Source: Cavenderia fasciculata
Lineage: Eukaryota; Evosea; Eumycetozoa; Acytosteliales; Cavenderiaceae
Length of the DNA: 64,000 nucleotides
NCBI RefSeq assembly: GCF_000203815.1
Contig: NW_004457735.1
Location: 2,108,001 to 2,172,000 of the forward strand
Reading direction: 5' to 3'
Both the position numbers and the translations under genes were made by a program. Positions 1-13,541 of this stretch are shown in pieces (the first letter of the stretch is position 1; each line of letters starts with the position of its first letter). The notes under the pieces were generated by a model. It worked only from the letters and a program-made list of their open reading frames with translations, made no database searches and was not told the origin of the DNA.

Positions 1-3000
1 ATACGAGAAAGGGCAATGGTAGCATGAAGAGAAACAAGACAAGAGATGACCTCTTTGACGCACTCATTCAAAGACATCTCGATATCAATGGGTACTGTCG
101 TTCAAAGGCACTGCAATCGTTGACCAGTCTTGTCACCAAGCACAAGATGCCCATAAGAATGACCAATGACATTGTAGAGGTTGCCATCGATCGTATCAAA
201 GACAGTTCATCAAATGTTCGTAGTAGTGCCCTCAAACTACTCACATGTATCATTTACGAGAGTCCATATGCTCCCAATATCACCAAAAAAAGATTCGTCA
301 ATCTCATCAATATTTTGGCAGAAATCTCTGACGATCTACAAAAACAAAACAAAGATAGATTGGCAACTTTGGATATCGAAGAAAATGAATTTGAAAATTC
401 TCAAGATGGTGTTAGAAAAGAGGAAAAAGAAAAAGAGGATAAAGATGATGATGACGAAGAAGAGGATGAAGATGAAGATGGAAAGAAAAAGAAGAAGAAA
501 AAAGACAAACAAGATGATGAAGAAATGGATATAGACCAAGATGATGACGATGTTGAAAAGAAGAAAAAGAAAAAAAAGGATGATGATGATGATAGTGATG
601 ATGGTTATGATGAAAATGGGAAATTGAAAAAAGAAGATATTGGTCTTGATAAAACTCTAAAAAAGCAAAAACAAAGTATTATTTTTAATTTTACACAAAC
701 TTCTGAATCTTTACAAGTATGTATAAAAAAAAAAAATCAAAAAGAAATAGAAAAAAAACCAACTAATCATTTATTTCTTTTTCTTCTAGTTACCAATGGA
801 AAAGGTAAAACTATTTTTAAAGGAATTTTTAAGCACAAGTGGAGCTGAACTCGAAGAATTATTAAAGAAATCAAAATTACAAATTTTGAGTTGGTTGGAT
901 CAAGGAAAACAATGGTGTTTTGGTGCTGTTAGATGTATAGAACTAGTCGAATCTTCAATGGAAACGATTTCAGAGTTATTGGGAAGTACAACCATCAAAG
1001 ATATTGAAGAGGCTGTCAACTTTTTCCAAGTTGGTTATGTCGCTGGTTTAGAATGTCTTAGAACTGAAGGTCTATCCAAAATGCTCCTTTTGATTCAACA
1101 CGAAAATCCAGCCATCAAGAATTGTGTTTCCAATTGTTTTGGTCAACTATTGCTTCATCCACCATCCGAGAATGAACCTACCCAGGCCGCTAGAGTACCC
1201 TATGAAATTGCTAAAAATCTCATAGACATTTCAATCAACAAAACTTTGGGTGAATTAACTTCCTTGGAGGATATTCTCTTTGAATTGGTCAGAGAAAGGA
1301 CCAAGGAGACAAAAGAAAATGGCAAAGTGGTAGTTGATAAAATTAAACATTTTATTCATGATAATGTTGTTAAATCACTTTGGGATATTTTTGGTATGAA
1401 GAGAAAAAGAAAAGGAAAATAATAATAATATTAATATCAAGATTTTATTTTATTTTAGAGGGAAAAGTTACATTATATAGAAGTACTTTAGATAAAAGAG
1501 GAGCTATTTTAGTTTTATCAATGATTGGTAAAGAACGTAATACAATTTTTGGTGATAAAATTAAAATATTGATTTCAAAAGGATTAGATTCTGTAAGTAT
1601 AGATAGAGACAACCAACTAAATAAGTTATATTAATATTTTTAATTTATTTTTTAGGGAGATATGTTTTGTTTAAAATATTCATGTATTTGTTTACAAAAA
1701 ATGAGAAAAAATACAATCACTGATCCAAGATTGGATAACCAAAATACGCTTTACAAGGAATTATTCACAAAATTGACCAATTTGGTTCTAGCCGAACCAA
1801 AGAATCAAAATGGATGGGTCATGTTTGCAGAACAAGCAATCAATGCAATCTATTCACTCAGTAGTTTGCCCGATGAATACATGATGACTATTTTAACAAA
1901 AATGTCAGATGCAGTCACCAAAGACTCAACCGTTTCATTGGCTTCAAGATTCTTTTTTGTCATTGGTCATATTACCATCAAACATTTGGTCTATATTGAT
2001 GAAGTCATATCAAGAGTAACACTCGAACGTATACAGAAAAAGGAAAAGGAAAAGGCTGCAAAGAGCGAAAAGAGTGAAATGGATAAGGAATTGGAAAATA
2101 TTCAAGGTGGTGATACAGATGATGGTGATGAATTCCTTCAACCAAGAGCTCAAAAAGAATTAATTTCTCAAAGTACTTTAATTGGTGCACTGAGTGAAAT
2201 TATTGTTACCATTTGTAGATCTTTTGATGATTTGGTATGACAAGAGATTGATAATCAAAGAGTTTAAAAAAAAAAAAACTAATAGTTGTATTTATTTTTT
2301 ATAGGATGATGATGAAGATTTACGTTGTTCTGCAGTATTGGCTTTTTGTAAAATAATGTTGGTCGATGAAGACTTTTGTAGAAATCATCTTCCAACGTTG
2401 ATTGATATCTTGGAGAAATGTAAATCACATCGACTTCGATCGAATATTGTCATCTGTTTGGGTGATATGACTATTCGTTTCCCAAATTTACTTGGAGAAT
2501 ATACAACAAAGATCTATGGACAATTGGACAATGTTGATCCACTGTCAAGAAAGGACGCCCTCATGGTTTTAATGCATCTTATCCTCGCAAATATGTTAAA
2601 GTTTAAGGCACAAGCATCAAATATCGCAATTTGTACGCAAGATCCTGATCCGGTCATTAGAAATTATGCTTCATCCTTTTTCCGTAAAATTGATCCAGAT
2701 GGTAAAGTATCTCTGAAATTTTAAAAGAAAAGAAAATAACTATATTTATTGTATCATTAACCATTTTTCTCTCTCTTTTTTTTTTTATGATTATTATAGT
2801 TATATACAATCATTTACCAGAAATTATATCAAATCTAAATGATAATGTAAAATTAAAACCAAAACAAATTAGATCCATTTTTGAATACCTGTTATCATTT
2901 ATAGAAAAAGAAAAAAAGAATGAAAATATTGTAGAGAAACTTTGTATTAGATTTAAAGATTCCAAAAGTATGTCAAACAAAAAAAAAATATTAAATGAAG

Positions 3001-3751
3001 AGTTTCACTAACTGGATTCTGTTCTTTTTTTTTTTTAGCAACTGGAGAATCACAAAATATTGCATTTTGTTTACAATTATTAAAGTATAATGAAAAATCG
3101 TTACGTACTTTATTAGACAAGTACAAAATCTATCAAGACAAATTGGCAGATGACGAGACTTATGGTTTTATGATTGCCATTATAGCAAAGGTAAAGAGAG
3201 CTCATCCACAAAGATCGGGTGAAATGAAACAGTTGCTCTATGAATTGGAACAAAAGTTTAATATCAAATCCAATGAAGACGAAGATGGAAACCCAATCGA
3301 TCGTGAACAAAATGTTTCTCCCACTAAACCAAAACCTGGCAAACCAAAAGCAGCTGCAAGAAAGAAAGGTGCAGCCTCTAAAAAGAAAAAAGATGCGTCT
3401 AGCGATGAAGAAGAGGACAATGACAATGATAGCGATGATGGAATGGATGTGGACACTCCCAAAAAACCAGCTAGAACACCGAGAAAGGCCGCTGCCACGA
3501 AAAAGGTCATTGACGACGACTCTGACGATTCAGATTCAGATTCACCATCACCATCAGACTCTGGCTCTGGATCAGAAAGCTCAGACGAGTCTATGGAAGA
3601 CCTATCCCCAAAAAAACCAGCTCCTGCAAAGTCTAAAAAGAAACCAGCAGCCAAACCAGCCTCAAAACCCACCAGCAAAAAAAGAGCAGCCAGTAAAAAA
3701 GTAGCCGAGTCTAGTAGCGATGAAAGTGAATCCGATGACAACTCTGATTAG
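1..3751 (+). CDS. NCAPD2: Condensin complex subunit 1 (CAP-D2/NCAPD2), 5' partial
   Basis: HEAT-repeat subunit of condensin I, which compacts mitotic chromosomes in the nucleus. The frame is open to base 1, so the N-terminus lies outside the window. Inferred exons: <1-716, 790-1393, 1459-1592, 1656-2234, 2305-2701, 2800-2967, 3039-3751, all frame-consistent with GT/AG ends. The Cnd1 core is clear in exon 5 (RCSAVLAFCKIML, then NIVICLGDMTIRFPNLLGEY, then LMVLMHLILANMLKFKAQ). The LVEKLC-type motif (here IVEKLCIRFKDSK) and the region DKYKIYQDKLADD match D2 rather than D3. Exon 1 holds a long alternating D/E and K tract (about 410-600) within the HEAT region. The C-terminus (about 3310-3750) is a disordered Ser/Asp- and Lys/Pro-rich tail typical of CAP-D2 and likely phosphorylated. 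Family identity is confident; exact splice sites are inferred. Confidence 0.9.
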
Positions 3752-4193
3752 CCTATTAATAAAATAAAATCGCGAACGTTTTTTTTTGTTTTGAAAAAAT
3801 ATCGGTGCCCGAGCTCCTTTGCAATGGGGAGGTAAAAGACTTTGATTTTTAACAAAATCGAGCGTCCCTGAGTGTCGTTTCGATTTTGTTAAAGCTCGAG
3901 CTTAAATTCAGCCTTTAACCTTAGGATTTCGAATAATCCGTGTTGAATTGAGTGAGCACTTGAAGCCATTGCTCTCTCTCTCTTATTGTTTCTTTCTCTT
4001 CCTTTAAAACGATTAAAAAAAAAAAGAAGAAGAATCTTTATCATTCTTCTTTTAAAGTATTGTGGTCCTCATTTGATCAACTTCATCATCTTTTATTCTC
4101 TTTACAATCCCCAATCACTATCAGATACACAGTGTTTTATCTTTTTTTTTTTTTTTTTGAATAATCACCCAACAAAAAAACAGAACCATAAAG
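3752..4193. other. Intergenic region with a perfect 12-bp inverted repeat
   Basis: No convincing gene. It holds a perfect inverted repeat (3849-3860 with 3881-3892, 20-nt spacer) in a stretch richer in G+C than its surroundings (about 3800-3960). A CT-rich and then T-rich leader precedes the next gene. Confidence 0.6.
3849..3892. repeat. Perfect 12-bp inverted repeat (hairpin)
   Basis: TTAACAAAATCG at 3849-3860 is the exact reverse complement of CGATTTTGTTAA at 3881-3892, with a 20-nt G+C-richer spacer. It lies about 100 nt downstream of the condensin stop. It could be a 3' RNA hairpin, a protein-binding site, or a transposon end. No function is assigned. Confidence 0.75.
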
Positions 4194-6291
4194 ATGAATA
4201 CACTATTTCACTATTATTTATAATCATTGCTATATGTGTAGTACCATCATATCAACAATTTGCAACTCACACTTGGTCAGGCAACGCTGGTGACAACAAT
4301 TTTATGAATGGTGCTAATTGGATTCCTATAACAGCAGCACCGAATGCAAACTTTAACATTATCATCGGTTTTGGTACGTCAATCTATCTTGACGGTAATG
4401 TACAAGTCAACTCGCTCACAATCTCACAGGCCTCTAGTAATACACCTGTAAACTTTGAAATCCGTGGAGGTTCAAAACTGACGACACAACAGGTCAATGT
4501 CATAGCTGGAACTCTCACTGTCAACGGAGCAACAGTTGTTTCAAACGACTTTTATGCCAGCAGCACTGGAAATACTGTTCTCCTTGGACAAGCTTCTCTT
4601 GTAATCCCCAATATTTGGGCCAACGGCACCTCTGTTGTAACGACAGCCGGACAAGCTAGCATCAATACCACCTTGGCCACTTTTTCACAGAGTGCAACCT
4701 TTAATGCTTCCTCGTCTACCCAATTCAACGGTGATTTAAAGATGACTCAAACCAGTCTGTTCAAGGTTGTAGGTCCAGGTGCAACATTTACTGCTCCATC
4801 ACTCGTTACCTATGACTCTGCAGTGGTGACCACTCAGGAATCTGCCATTTTGTTAAACAAATTCGATGCCTACTCTACCCAAACCTCTGTATTCAACCAA
4901 TCCATTGTTACTATCGATGGAGACATGTCAGTAAGCTCCCAGTCATCACTCACATTCCAAAGCCAATCCATCTTTACCATCATGAATGCAGATGCATTGA
5001 CAACTTCCATTTCAGGTCCAGTCAAATTCCTCCAATCCCGATTCGATATTGCCAACACATCTTATGTCCCAGTATTGGCTGCAAACATTACCGGTGTTGC
5101 CTCTGAAATCAATATCTGGGGTACCATTAAAATTGCAACCAATGTTAGATTCGATTGCGCAAGTTGCAACATTACAACCAATGATGAAGGATATATCAGA
5201 TTTGAAATGAATTCACGTACCAATTGGACAAACACTCAATTTATTAATAATGCTAAAGTTTTCGTTGCTGCCAAGGTAATTATAAAATATTTATCTATAT
5301 CTTTGAAAATATTAACTTTATTTATTTATTTATTTATTTATTTTTAGATGCTAATGCCATTTGGAAATAATATTTTAAATACAGGATATCTTGATTATTG
5401 TGCCGATATTTTTATTGATTCTGTCAATAATACCGTCGCTGATACCAACACTTCACACATTATTACCAATACAGGACAATGGATTTGTTACACACCAATG
5501 CACAATATCATGAGTGCTCCATTCCTCAATCAAGGTGAAATCAAGATGACACGTGGAAATGTGACATTTAACAAGTTGAGACAAGAATCTGGAAGTATCG
5601 GTCTACTCAACGGTATGCTCTTTTCAAACAATACTATTGAAATCTTGGATGGTCTTTTGTATGGATCAGGTAGAATTTATGGTAATGTCAGCAACTCTGG
5701 TCAAATCTTTAATATCACAGATATCAATAATCCAGTTTCATCTATTATTCTTACTGGTTCATTGAATCATACTGGTTCAATTGGTATTATTATTACCAAT
5801 ACTACAAACTTTTCATCTTGTATGTAAATTAATTTAATTACAAAGGTATATTTATTTATTTATAAATAATTAATTTAAATGTAGTAAATATTACACAAAA
5901 TTTAATTGTATCAAATGGAACATTAACAATCAAGATTAATCAAGATGTTGCAAATGGAACTGAAATTAATTTGATGCAATACAGTCAAATGGAGGGAAGC
6001 TTTTCAAAGATTAATATTGTTACCTATGACCCAGCAACTGGACAAGAAAAAGAAGCAGACGAATGTAAATATACTACTAAGGATAATGGTCCATCCTTTT
6101 CTTTGCTTATTGGCAATGACGAATGTTCAGATATAGGTGATGACAAAAAAGTTCCAAAAGCATTGATTATCGGTTTGGTTGTTGGTATTGTAGGTGCTGC
6201 CTTATTGGTTGCCCTACTAGTTGCCAATCGTACTAGAATTAGATTATTTTCAAAGAAAACCTATAATATTCGTATGGGTTCTAAAAAATAA
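4194..6291 (+). CDS. Predicted secreted/type I membrane surface protein, probable frameshift near start
   Basis: Exons 4194-5275, 5348-5819 and 5885-6291. A hydrophobic signal-peptide core (ISLLFIIIAICVV) is followed by a Trp/Asn-containing motif (THTWSGN..D..F.NGANW). Then comes a long Ser/Thr/Asn-rich segment with regularly spaced beta-strand-like stretches and many N-x-S/T sites. The protein ends with a transmembrane helix (ALIIGLVVGIVGAALLVALL) and a short basic tail. The ATG at 4194 is one base out of frame with the rest. The correct frame has no ATG upstream back to 3986, and its first Met lies well after the signal peptide, so one A appears to be missing just after ATGAA (sequencing error or mutation). 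With it the protein would be about 653 aa. I do not recognise a named family; the beta-helix/adhesin-like reading is inference. Confidence 0.7.
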
Positions 6292-6424
6292 ATCAAACAA
6301 TATTCAATTATTATTATTATTATTTTAAATTATATATAAGTATTATTATTCTCTGTGTCAATTATTATTTATTATTATTATTTTCTGTGGCCTATCTTTT
6401 CATTATTATTATTTGTTTTTTTTT

Positions 6425-7929
6425 TTAGAGCTTTGAAATGACAGCATCAGTAAAGTCCTTGGTACCAGAGTTACCTCCCAAATCCTTGGTGGTAGCCTTA
6501 CCTTCGGCGATGGTGGTAAGGATGGCAGATTCGATACGTTGAGCATGTTCGTTGAAACCGAGATGACGCAACATCATAATACCAGAGAGCAAGAGGGCAG
6601 TTGGGTTAGCCTTTCCTTGACCGGCAATATCTGGGGCGGTACCGTGGACGGCTTCAAAGATGGCAGCGCCATTCTCACCGATATTTCCAGATGGGGTCAA
6701 ACCCAAACCACCAATCAAACCAGCACACAAATCACTGACAATATCACCATAGAGATTTGGTAAAACCATAACGTCGAGCTTTGATGGGTTGAGAACCAAC
6801 TACGAAAAATGGGAAGGAAACAAATTTGATTAGTTAACTATGTCATATTCTTCTTTTACCTTTCTATCTATCTATCTATCTATTGTACATACTTGCATAC
6901 AGTTGTTATCAACAACCATTTCTTCATATTTAATAGTTGGGTAACGAGTTGAAACTTCACGACAGGTCTTGACAAACAAACCATCAGATTGCTTCATAAT
7001 GTTAGCCTTGTGAACACAGGTAACCTTTTGACGGTTATTGGCCAAAGCATATTGGAAAGCATAGTTGGCAACTCTTGCGGAAGCTTCCTTGGTAATGACC
7101 TTGATACTTTGGGCTACACCCTTGACTGGCTAAAAATAGGAATTAAAAAAAAAATATTAATACTAGTCCCAAGTTTGTTGTAGGTTTTCATATCGTTCCT
7201 GTCTGTACATACCATATTTTCGATACCTGAATATTCACCTTCAGTGTTTTCTCTAATGACAACAGTGTTTACGTCATCATAACGAGTCTTGAAACCTGGA
7301 ATAGAAAGACATGGACGAACGTTGGCGTAGAGGTTGAAAGTCTTTCTGAGGGCAAGGTTGAGAGATTGATGACCAGTTCCAATTGGAGTACCCAATGGAC
7401 CCTTCAAACCAACCTTATTTCTGTGAATCGATGCAATGACTTCGTCAGAAACACCAGTTTGGGCATTGACGTTAACGGTTTCCCATTCAATTGGTGCCTT
7501 GGCAGCTGCAAAGATAATCTTGACAGCATCTGAAATCTCTGGACCAATACCATCACCTGGAATTAAAGTAACCTTTACCTTCTATATAAATTATATATTA
7601 TAAATGTTAAAATATATTGATTAATCATTATATGTTTTGTATGATATGATGTTCTATATGTGGTCATATTGTATTGTTGGTTGTGCCATGATGATGAGTA
7701 AGTTATGTCTCTTTGTATAATGATCGAAAAAGTGCTGTATACTATCTAAATCTACAATGACATCTTGTTGCTGTCCTTGTTTCATTCATTCGTTCATCAA
7801 CCAACTAATTACACCACTATATATGATCGATCATAAATGTTTTCTCTTTCTCTCTCTCTAATTTACATTTGCGGTGGAGTATTGTCTAATAGAGATATTA
7901 GATAATGATCTGACAGCTGATTTGAACAT
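6425..7929 (-). CDS. Isocitrate dehydrogenase [NAD] subunit, mitochondrial (IDH3-alpha-like)
   Basis: Oxidises isocitrate to 2-oxoglutarate with NAD in the mitochondrial TCA cycle. Exons (minus) 7867-7929, 7213-7581, 6893-7129 and 6425-6799 give 347 aa. Exon 1 encodes a basic, acid-free leader ([20 protein letters not shown]) typical of mitochondrial import. The mature part starts [12 protein letters not shown] and contains [27 protein letters not shown], the loop [52 protein letters not shown] and [13 protein letters not shown]. The intact VHKANIM lysine and the GDIVSD aspartates resemble the catalytic (alpha) subunit rather than the beta/gamma types. It lies convergent to the surface protein (134 bp between stops). 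Confidence 0.92.
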
Positions 7930-8021
7930 CTTTGACTATTCTATATTGAGATAATATATAATCGAAAAGGGGTGTATAATGTTTGAAATTAACGACACGA
8001 ATGAATGAGTGATCAAAAACG

Positions 8022-8046
8022 AAAAAAAAAAAAAAAAAAAAAAAAA
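8022..8046 (+). repeat. Poly(A) tract
   Basis: A run of 25 A between the divergently placed ends of the dehydrogenase start (7929) and the receptor-like stop (8103). It is simple homopolymer sequence. Confidence 0.85.
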
Positions 8047-8102
8047 GAAAAAGCTTTGCAAGTAAATTAATTTATTGTCAGTTTCTTTGCAACAAGATCT
8101 TG

Positions 8103-9304
8103 CTATTGAATCTCTTTTAATTCTATAGACGGGTTTCTGTTTTCGGTCATCGATGGTGAATTATTACTATTATTATTACTATTCTTATTCTTTCCATTGC
8201 TACCATTGCTACCACCACTACTACCAACTCCAACAACATTATTATTATTACTGTTGTTACCAAAAGATAAAGCAGATGATATGGATGAAGAGATGATGGC
8301 TTTTGATTTTTCCCATGGAGAAAGATTGTAGGCATAGAGAATACCAAGTGCAGGTATAATCTCTGTTATTACCAATCCGACAAATGAAAAGGTAATGTCT
8401 GACAACTCGGTGGCCACCAATATGAGAACAAAGAAACAATGCAAGACAAACCCTATCGAAGAGGTAATCGTAACGACATAGATCTTGCGTTGTGTGTCGC
8501 TTACAGCATCCGAGGAATTCTTGTTTCCCTTGGTTTGGTGGTCCCTAAACACTTTCATCATGTTAAAAATGTTGATACCGAGATAAAAGAATGCACCACC
8601 AATAATGAGCGAGATCACTGCCTGAAAGACTGCATAGACAATGGATACAATCTTTTGAGGTGGTGTTGTTTGGAGAGTGTGGAGATACCGTCCACCACAA
8701 TTGTTGGTGGGTACTTCTGCCACTGTGAAATGGAATACCAAGACAATGATGATGAATAGGATGTAGAGCACTACATTGACGCTACCAATCATGAGTGATA
8801 TACGCCTACGGAAATTAGATCTTCTCGTATTACCATTAATGATAATATACCAGAGTACAATGATAATGGTAAATGATGAAAAGTAGATAAAAGTAGGCAA
8901 CACGACGAGAATATAGTCTGCAACGGCCGAGTTTTGGAGGGTACCAGATGGTAACACGAAAAAGTAGACCGCCCGAATAATGATAAACGTTGTGACAGTC
9001 AAGACCAACAAATGAACGAGCTTGAATGATTTGGCGAGTACCAGTCGATCACGCAACGCTCCAATACCAAGCTGGAATACTCCCCACACTCCACACAACA
9101 AGAAAAGCACGGCCAATGCGTAGACCAGTTTTGTGGCATTCTTGTCAAATGGTTTGTAGGTTTCACTCTTGTAATTATCCACACGCACAATGGCAAAGTA
9201 AGTGTCATGAGCACTAACATTTTCAAATCTTGCACAAATCATCTTTACTCCATTTCTTTGTGTATCAGATATAATTTGGGTAATCATTTCTAATGGAACC
9301 AATA

Positions 9305-9359
<55 letters not shown>

Positions 9360-12300
9360 GTCTTTAATGAATGCAAAATCGTATATGGGATACATATCTA
9401 AATCTACAAACCCATCTTCTTCTTCATCTTGTTCACTAATATCATCAAGACAGACTATAAATGATTGAGCACCATTTGAATTGATTTTGATACCATCTGA
9501 TATGATTGTACCGACAACAGCTCCATTTTGATTATAAATGGCAAATTCTGGTGGTTTGGTATATGATACAAAGTTGGAGGAGAGTGTTTGAACGGTTGTA
9601 GATTTGTATAGTTGATGACTGACCATACTGACGAGTACACTTGCACAAAAGTAGGGAACTGACTCTATTGTGAAATTAATTCGACCATAACTAAATTCAA
9701 ATGCAGATTCTTCCAATGCGCATGGGTTGCTCTCACCTAGCAACAATGAAGAAGATGAAAAACAAGAATCACCTCTCTTTTCATTACTGCAACTACATGC
9801 TATTGATTCGAGGTTGTCTTGAATACGTTCGACTCTGCACAATGACGATGATCTAAGTGCTTCGGATATACCAAATTGATGAGAGATGAGTATTTTGGAG
9901 GCAAAGTTTTCAAAAGAGAGGACTGGACGCATGGCAGAGGGTGTTATAAATTGTGGTGATGATTTCCAACCAGTGACCGAGACATACTTTCCCGGGATCC
10001 AATGGGCATTGGTCCATTTAAATTTGTTGGTCCATTGGTTGAGAGTCGATTTACATGAATCACATTGTTGACGTGTCATTTGATTGAATCGATAATTCAA
10101 TCCTATAAAGGTTATATATTCAGTGACGATTTTACATCCCATCTGTGATGTACATTGTTGTGCCGATTGAGATGGTGTCCACCATTGATAGACAACCGAA
10201 CCATTTGATAATTGTTCGCATTGTTGTCGTGTTGTTATGTTGGGTGTAGATAGGTAACACCCATTTGGTGAATCATTTTCAGTTAAAATATCACATGATG
10301 GAAGATATGATAACGGATTGAGAGCACGTTGATTACGAACACACTTTCCTCTATAGTCTAGGTAGTTTTTGTTTCCAGTTTGACTTTGTTGAAAGAAATA
10401 ATTGTCTGAACATTCACCTCCATTGTTTAGACAATCTTGTTTGTTGGCACAAGGTATTTCTTGAATGGTACATATGTTGTTGATGGATGGGTTGGTGCCA
10501 TACGGACTGTAACATTCCGATATGTCATATTGTTGACATGTCACCCATACATCTGTGCAAGTTGATTGATTTGCATTCAATTGAACTTGACAATATCCAA
10601 TCTCTTGGTTCCAAACTTGACCAATAGTACTTGTACAAATAGATTCCAGAGTGATTGTTGGGTTGATACAAATACCATCACCAAGATGTGTAACACATTT
10701 CATACCACATGACTGATCACATATTCCCAAAAGATTTTCACAATCTTGTTGTGACACACCATATCTATACTCTCCATTGGCCAATATACAGATAAACTGA
10801 TCGATAGTACAATTACTTTGATCCAATTCCTTGATGTTGTAACATTCCTGTTGGTCTTGACAATACGAACAGAATCCTCCAAATGCTTGGCAATCTACTT
10901 GTGAGAGTGGACCTTGCACCGTGCAGTACTGTCCATTTAGAGTACAGTTGGAGTGATAGTCAAATTTACTATAACGATATGAATTTTGTGCTTGGAATCG
11001 ATAGTCCATTGCTACATCGTGAATCGTTAGACACGCTTGATCATAGCAATCTGGCATTGGATAGGATTTATCGAAAATGATCTTTGATTCACCTTGAAGA
11101 TTGACACCATGCAACAAATGGAAATGGCGAAAAGACAAACCATTATCAGATACCAAATCGAGTGCACAATCATTTAATTTGAAAAGGTCGTAGAGGGGAT
11201 TGATAAATTCAATCGACAATGGGTCTTGACCTGGCAAATCGAATTCAACCTTTAGGAAATACGATGAAGTGACTGGTGATTGATCCAATACACATGCAAT
11301 ATAATCCATATCTTGATATTCTATTGGTAATTCACAATGTCTTGAGAATTGATTGCAATTACCAATAGCTGTTGTTATATTATTGTTGTCAAGACGTAGA
11401 TACTTTAGCAAGCAATCTGAATCCTCTGAACAAACAGTTGGAGAAGAGTAAATTTCTTGTTTACAGTTGGCAAGAGCATTTGAAATATTGAATTTAAATT
11501 GTTTGATTTCATGGTATGGTAGTTGACATGCGCCATTGTCTACATCTTGAATGGATTGAAAGTAATCAGAGAGAATGGATTGTGTGCACTGTGGCGAGTG
11601 ACACTGATCTGATACCTTGTCACTGTTTGCATTTGTAAATATGGTACGAGTATGTTCGACTGGATGTGGCTCACAACATTGGAAAAATAACAGAGCAGCA
11701 TTGCAACAAGGGTCTAGAAGAACCCTTGGATCAGACTCGTTGTAGGGATAGCTCACCACCTGAACAGAAACCTTTTGATTGGTGGTTTCTGCCATCTGGT
11801 AGGCTTGGTTTGAACAACCTGTCCAACCATCACGAAATGTCAACACATCAATCTGGTATCGTAACGAAGCAACCTCTATAAAATCTTTGGTTTGATACAT
11901 TTGTTGTTGTGTTGTGTCTATGAGATTGGTAACCGCGAGGAATTCTGTATAGTCACATGTTGGTGTCTTAATATCAAACTTGTATGTACCTGTTAAAGGG
12001 GTTCCACTAGCATCGACCAATACATTGGTAAACTCTAATATAGCGTTGCTTGCAATCGTATCAAAACTATAGTATTCATAGGTATGTTGCCACGACGATG
12101 AAAGTGCAATGTTGATTTGATAGGCTGCCGATTTAAATGGATTGTTTGTTTCATTGAGATTGATGACTCCATAGAACCCGTAATTAGACATTTCATCGAC
12201 GAAAAAGTTGGGGATGGGCCAGACAGGGTTACTGTATTGTCGGGGATAGTTCATAAAGAACATACTAGAGCTTGACCAGGTTGCAGACTCGAGTGGATAG

Positions 12301-13541
12301 GTACTACTACTGAGAAAGATACGACTTGTCCCTTGTATTTCGTATGTACCAGCAAGAGGGTTGGTCGATGAGAAGTTGAATAACGCGAGGTTGGTATGGT
12401 GACGTGTGACGGTACAGAGAAAGCCTGATGATTCATAGGCATTGATCTCAATGTACAAAGAGGTTGGTTGGTTAAATGTGGCGACAATATAATCGTCGCT
12501 CGATTGATACCCTTTCCACTTGTAACTTGTTGGTGGGTATACATCTGACATGTAGATATCCATGTCACCATCGATTGCTGGACATGCTACTGTCACAGTT
12601 TGTGGTTGGTCTACAACATAACTATAAAATGAACTTGTACCAGCCGACAAATATCCAAACAAAGAATCACCAGAATTGGTGCATTGATATCCACTTGTAA
12701 TATTTGTACATGCTGGTGGTTGGATAGAAGAGGGTTCAGGTACTTGTCCAGAATAAATGATTATATTGAATTGAATAAACTTGGAAACAGGTTCAATGGT
12801 GATAAAGTATGTATTGTTGGTCCAGCTTGTAGTACTGACAAATGGAGGTATATTATCGGTTGGACATATATTGATTCTTGTATTAAACCGTACTCCTTCT
12901 GTCACGATTCTACGTGGTACTGCAGTTGGGTCGATTCGAGAATACACTCTGTACTCTCCCATCTCTGGCATTGCATAGATTAGTATACCCTGACAAATCA
13001 ATGCATCTGCCTTTAATCTTAGCTCCAAACTACCATCATTCAAATCTCTTGAAAATGTGTACCATTGATTAGTTTGAATCTCTTCCCAAGTATTTGTTGT
13101 TGATGACGGTGGACAATAGAGATATTGTGTAGTAGTATTTGTTTCAATGTCAAACGTTGAATAGGTGGATGGACAAACAACACCAGGACAATTAGTTGCA
13201 CCACCAACAGGTTGACCACAACCAATCTTTGATGCATAGTCACATGTACAATCGACAGTTGCAATGGGACAAGTAAAATTAGGACATGCCACTGAATGAT
13301 AGGTGTAAAGATCCTGGTCAAATTCAAAGTCACCTACTGCAAATTCAAAATCTACTCCAATAACATTGGTTTTCTTGTAAATGATATCTTTTTTTAATAT
13401 ATTTATAGATATTGTTATTAAAACTAAACAAGATAAAATCTAAAGAAAGAGATATAAAAAAAGATTAATAAAAGGGTTCTTATTCTTTAGGATAGATGTA
13501 AATGTACATACAAATAATATAGATTTATAATTTGAAATCAT
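8103..13541 (-). CDS. Giant Cys-rich ectodomain protein with TOM1/THH1-like seven-helix C-terminus
   Basis: Two exons (minus): 13512-13541, a 10-codon first exon, then 8103-13439, for 1788 aa. Joining them creates a clean signal peptide (MISNYKSILF joined to ILSCLVLITIS), which supports the start. Residues about 30-1440 are extracellular, Cys-rich and N-glycosylation-rich, with many spaced Cys pairs (about 850-1100) and CUB/PPC-like beta segments (about 230-360). An Asn homopolymer (about residues 1370-1390) is encoded by an ATT/AAT microsatellite. Residues about 1445-1720 hold seven hydrophobic helices resembling the plant TOM1/THH1 family (PTFIYFSSFTIIIVLWYIII matches its helix 4 style). 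The cytoplasmic tail is Asn/Gly/Ser-rich. Likely a plasma-membrane receptor-like protein; the ligand is unknown. The family call rests on pattern resemblance. Confidence 0.75.
9302..9360 (-). repeat. Coding ATT/AAT microsatellite (poly-Asn)
   Basis: About 19 ATT units on the plus strand, read as AAT codons on the minus strand. They form an Asn homopolymer just before the membrane domain of the giant receptor-like protein. Length variation between strains is expected. Confidence 0.9.

Noticed and set aside
3238-3741. Minus-strand 167-codon ORF in the condensin tail
   Set aside because: Antisense shadow of Ser/Asp/Lys-rich codons.
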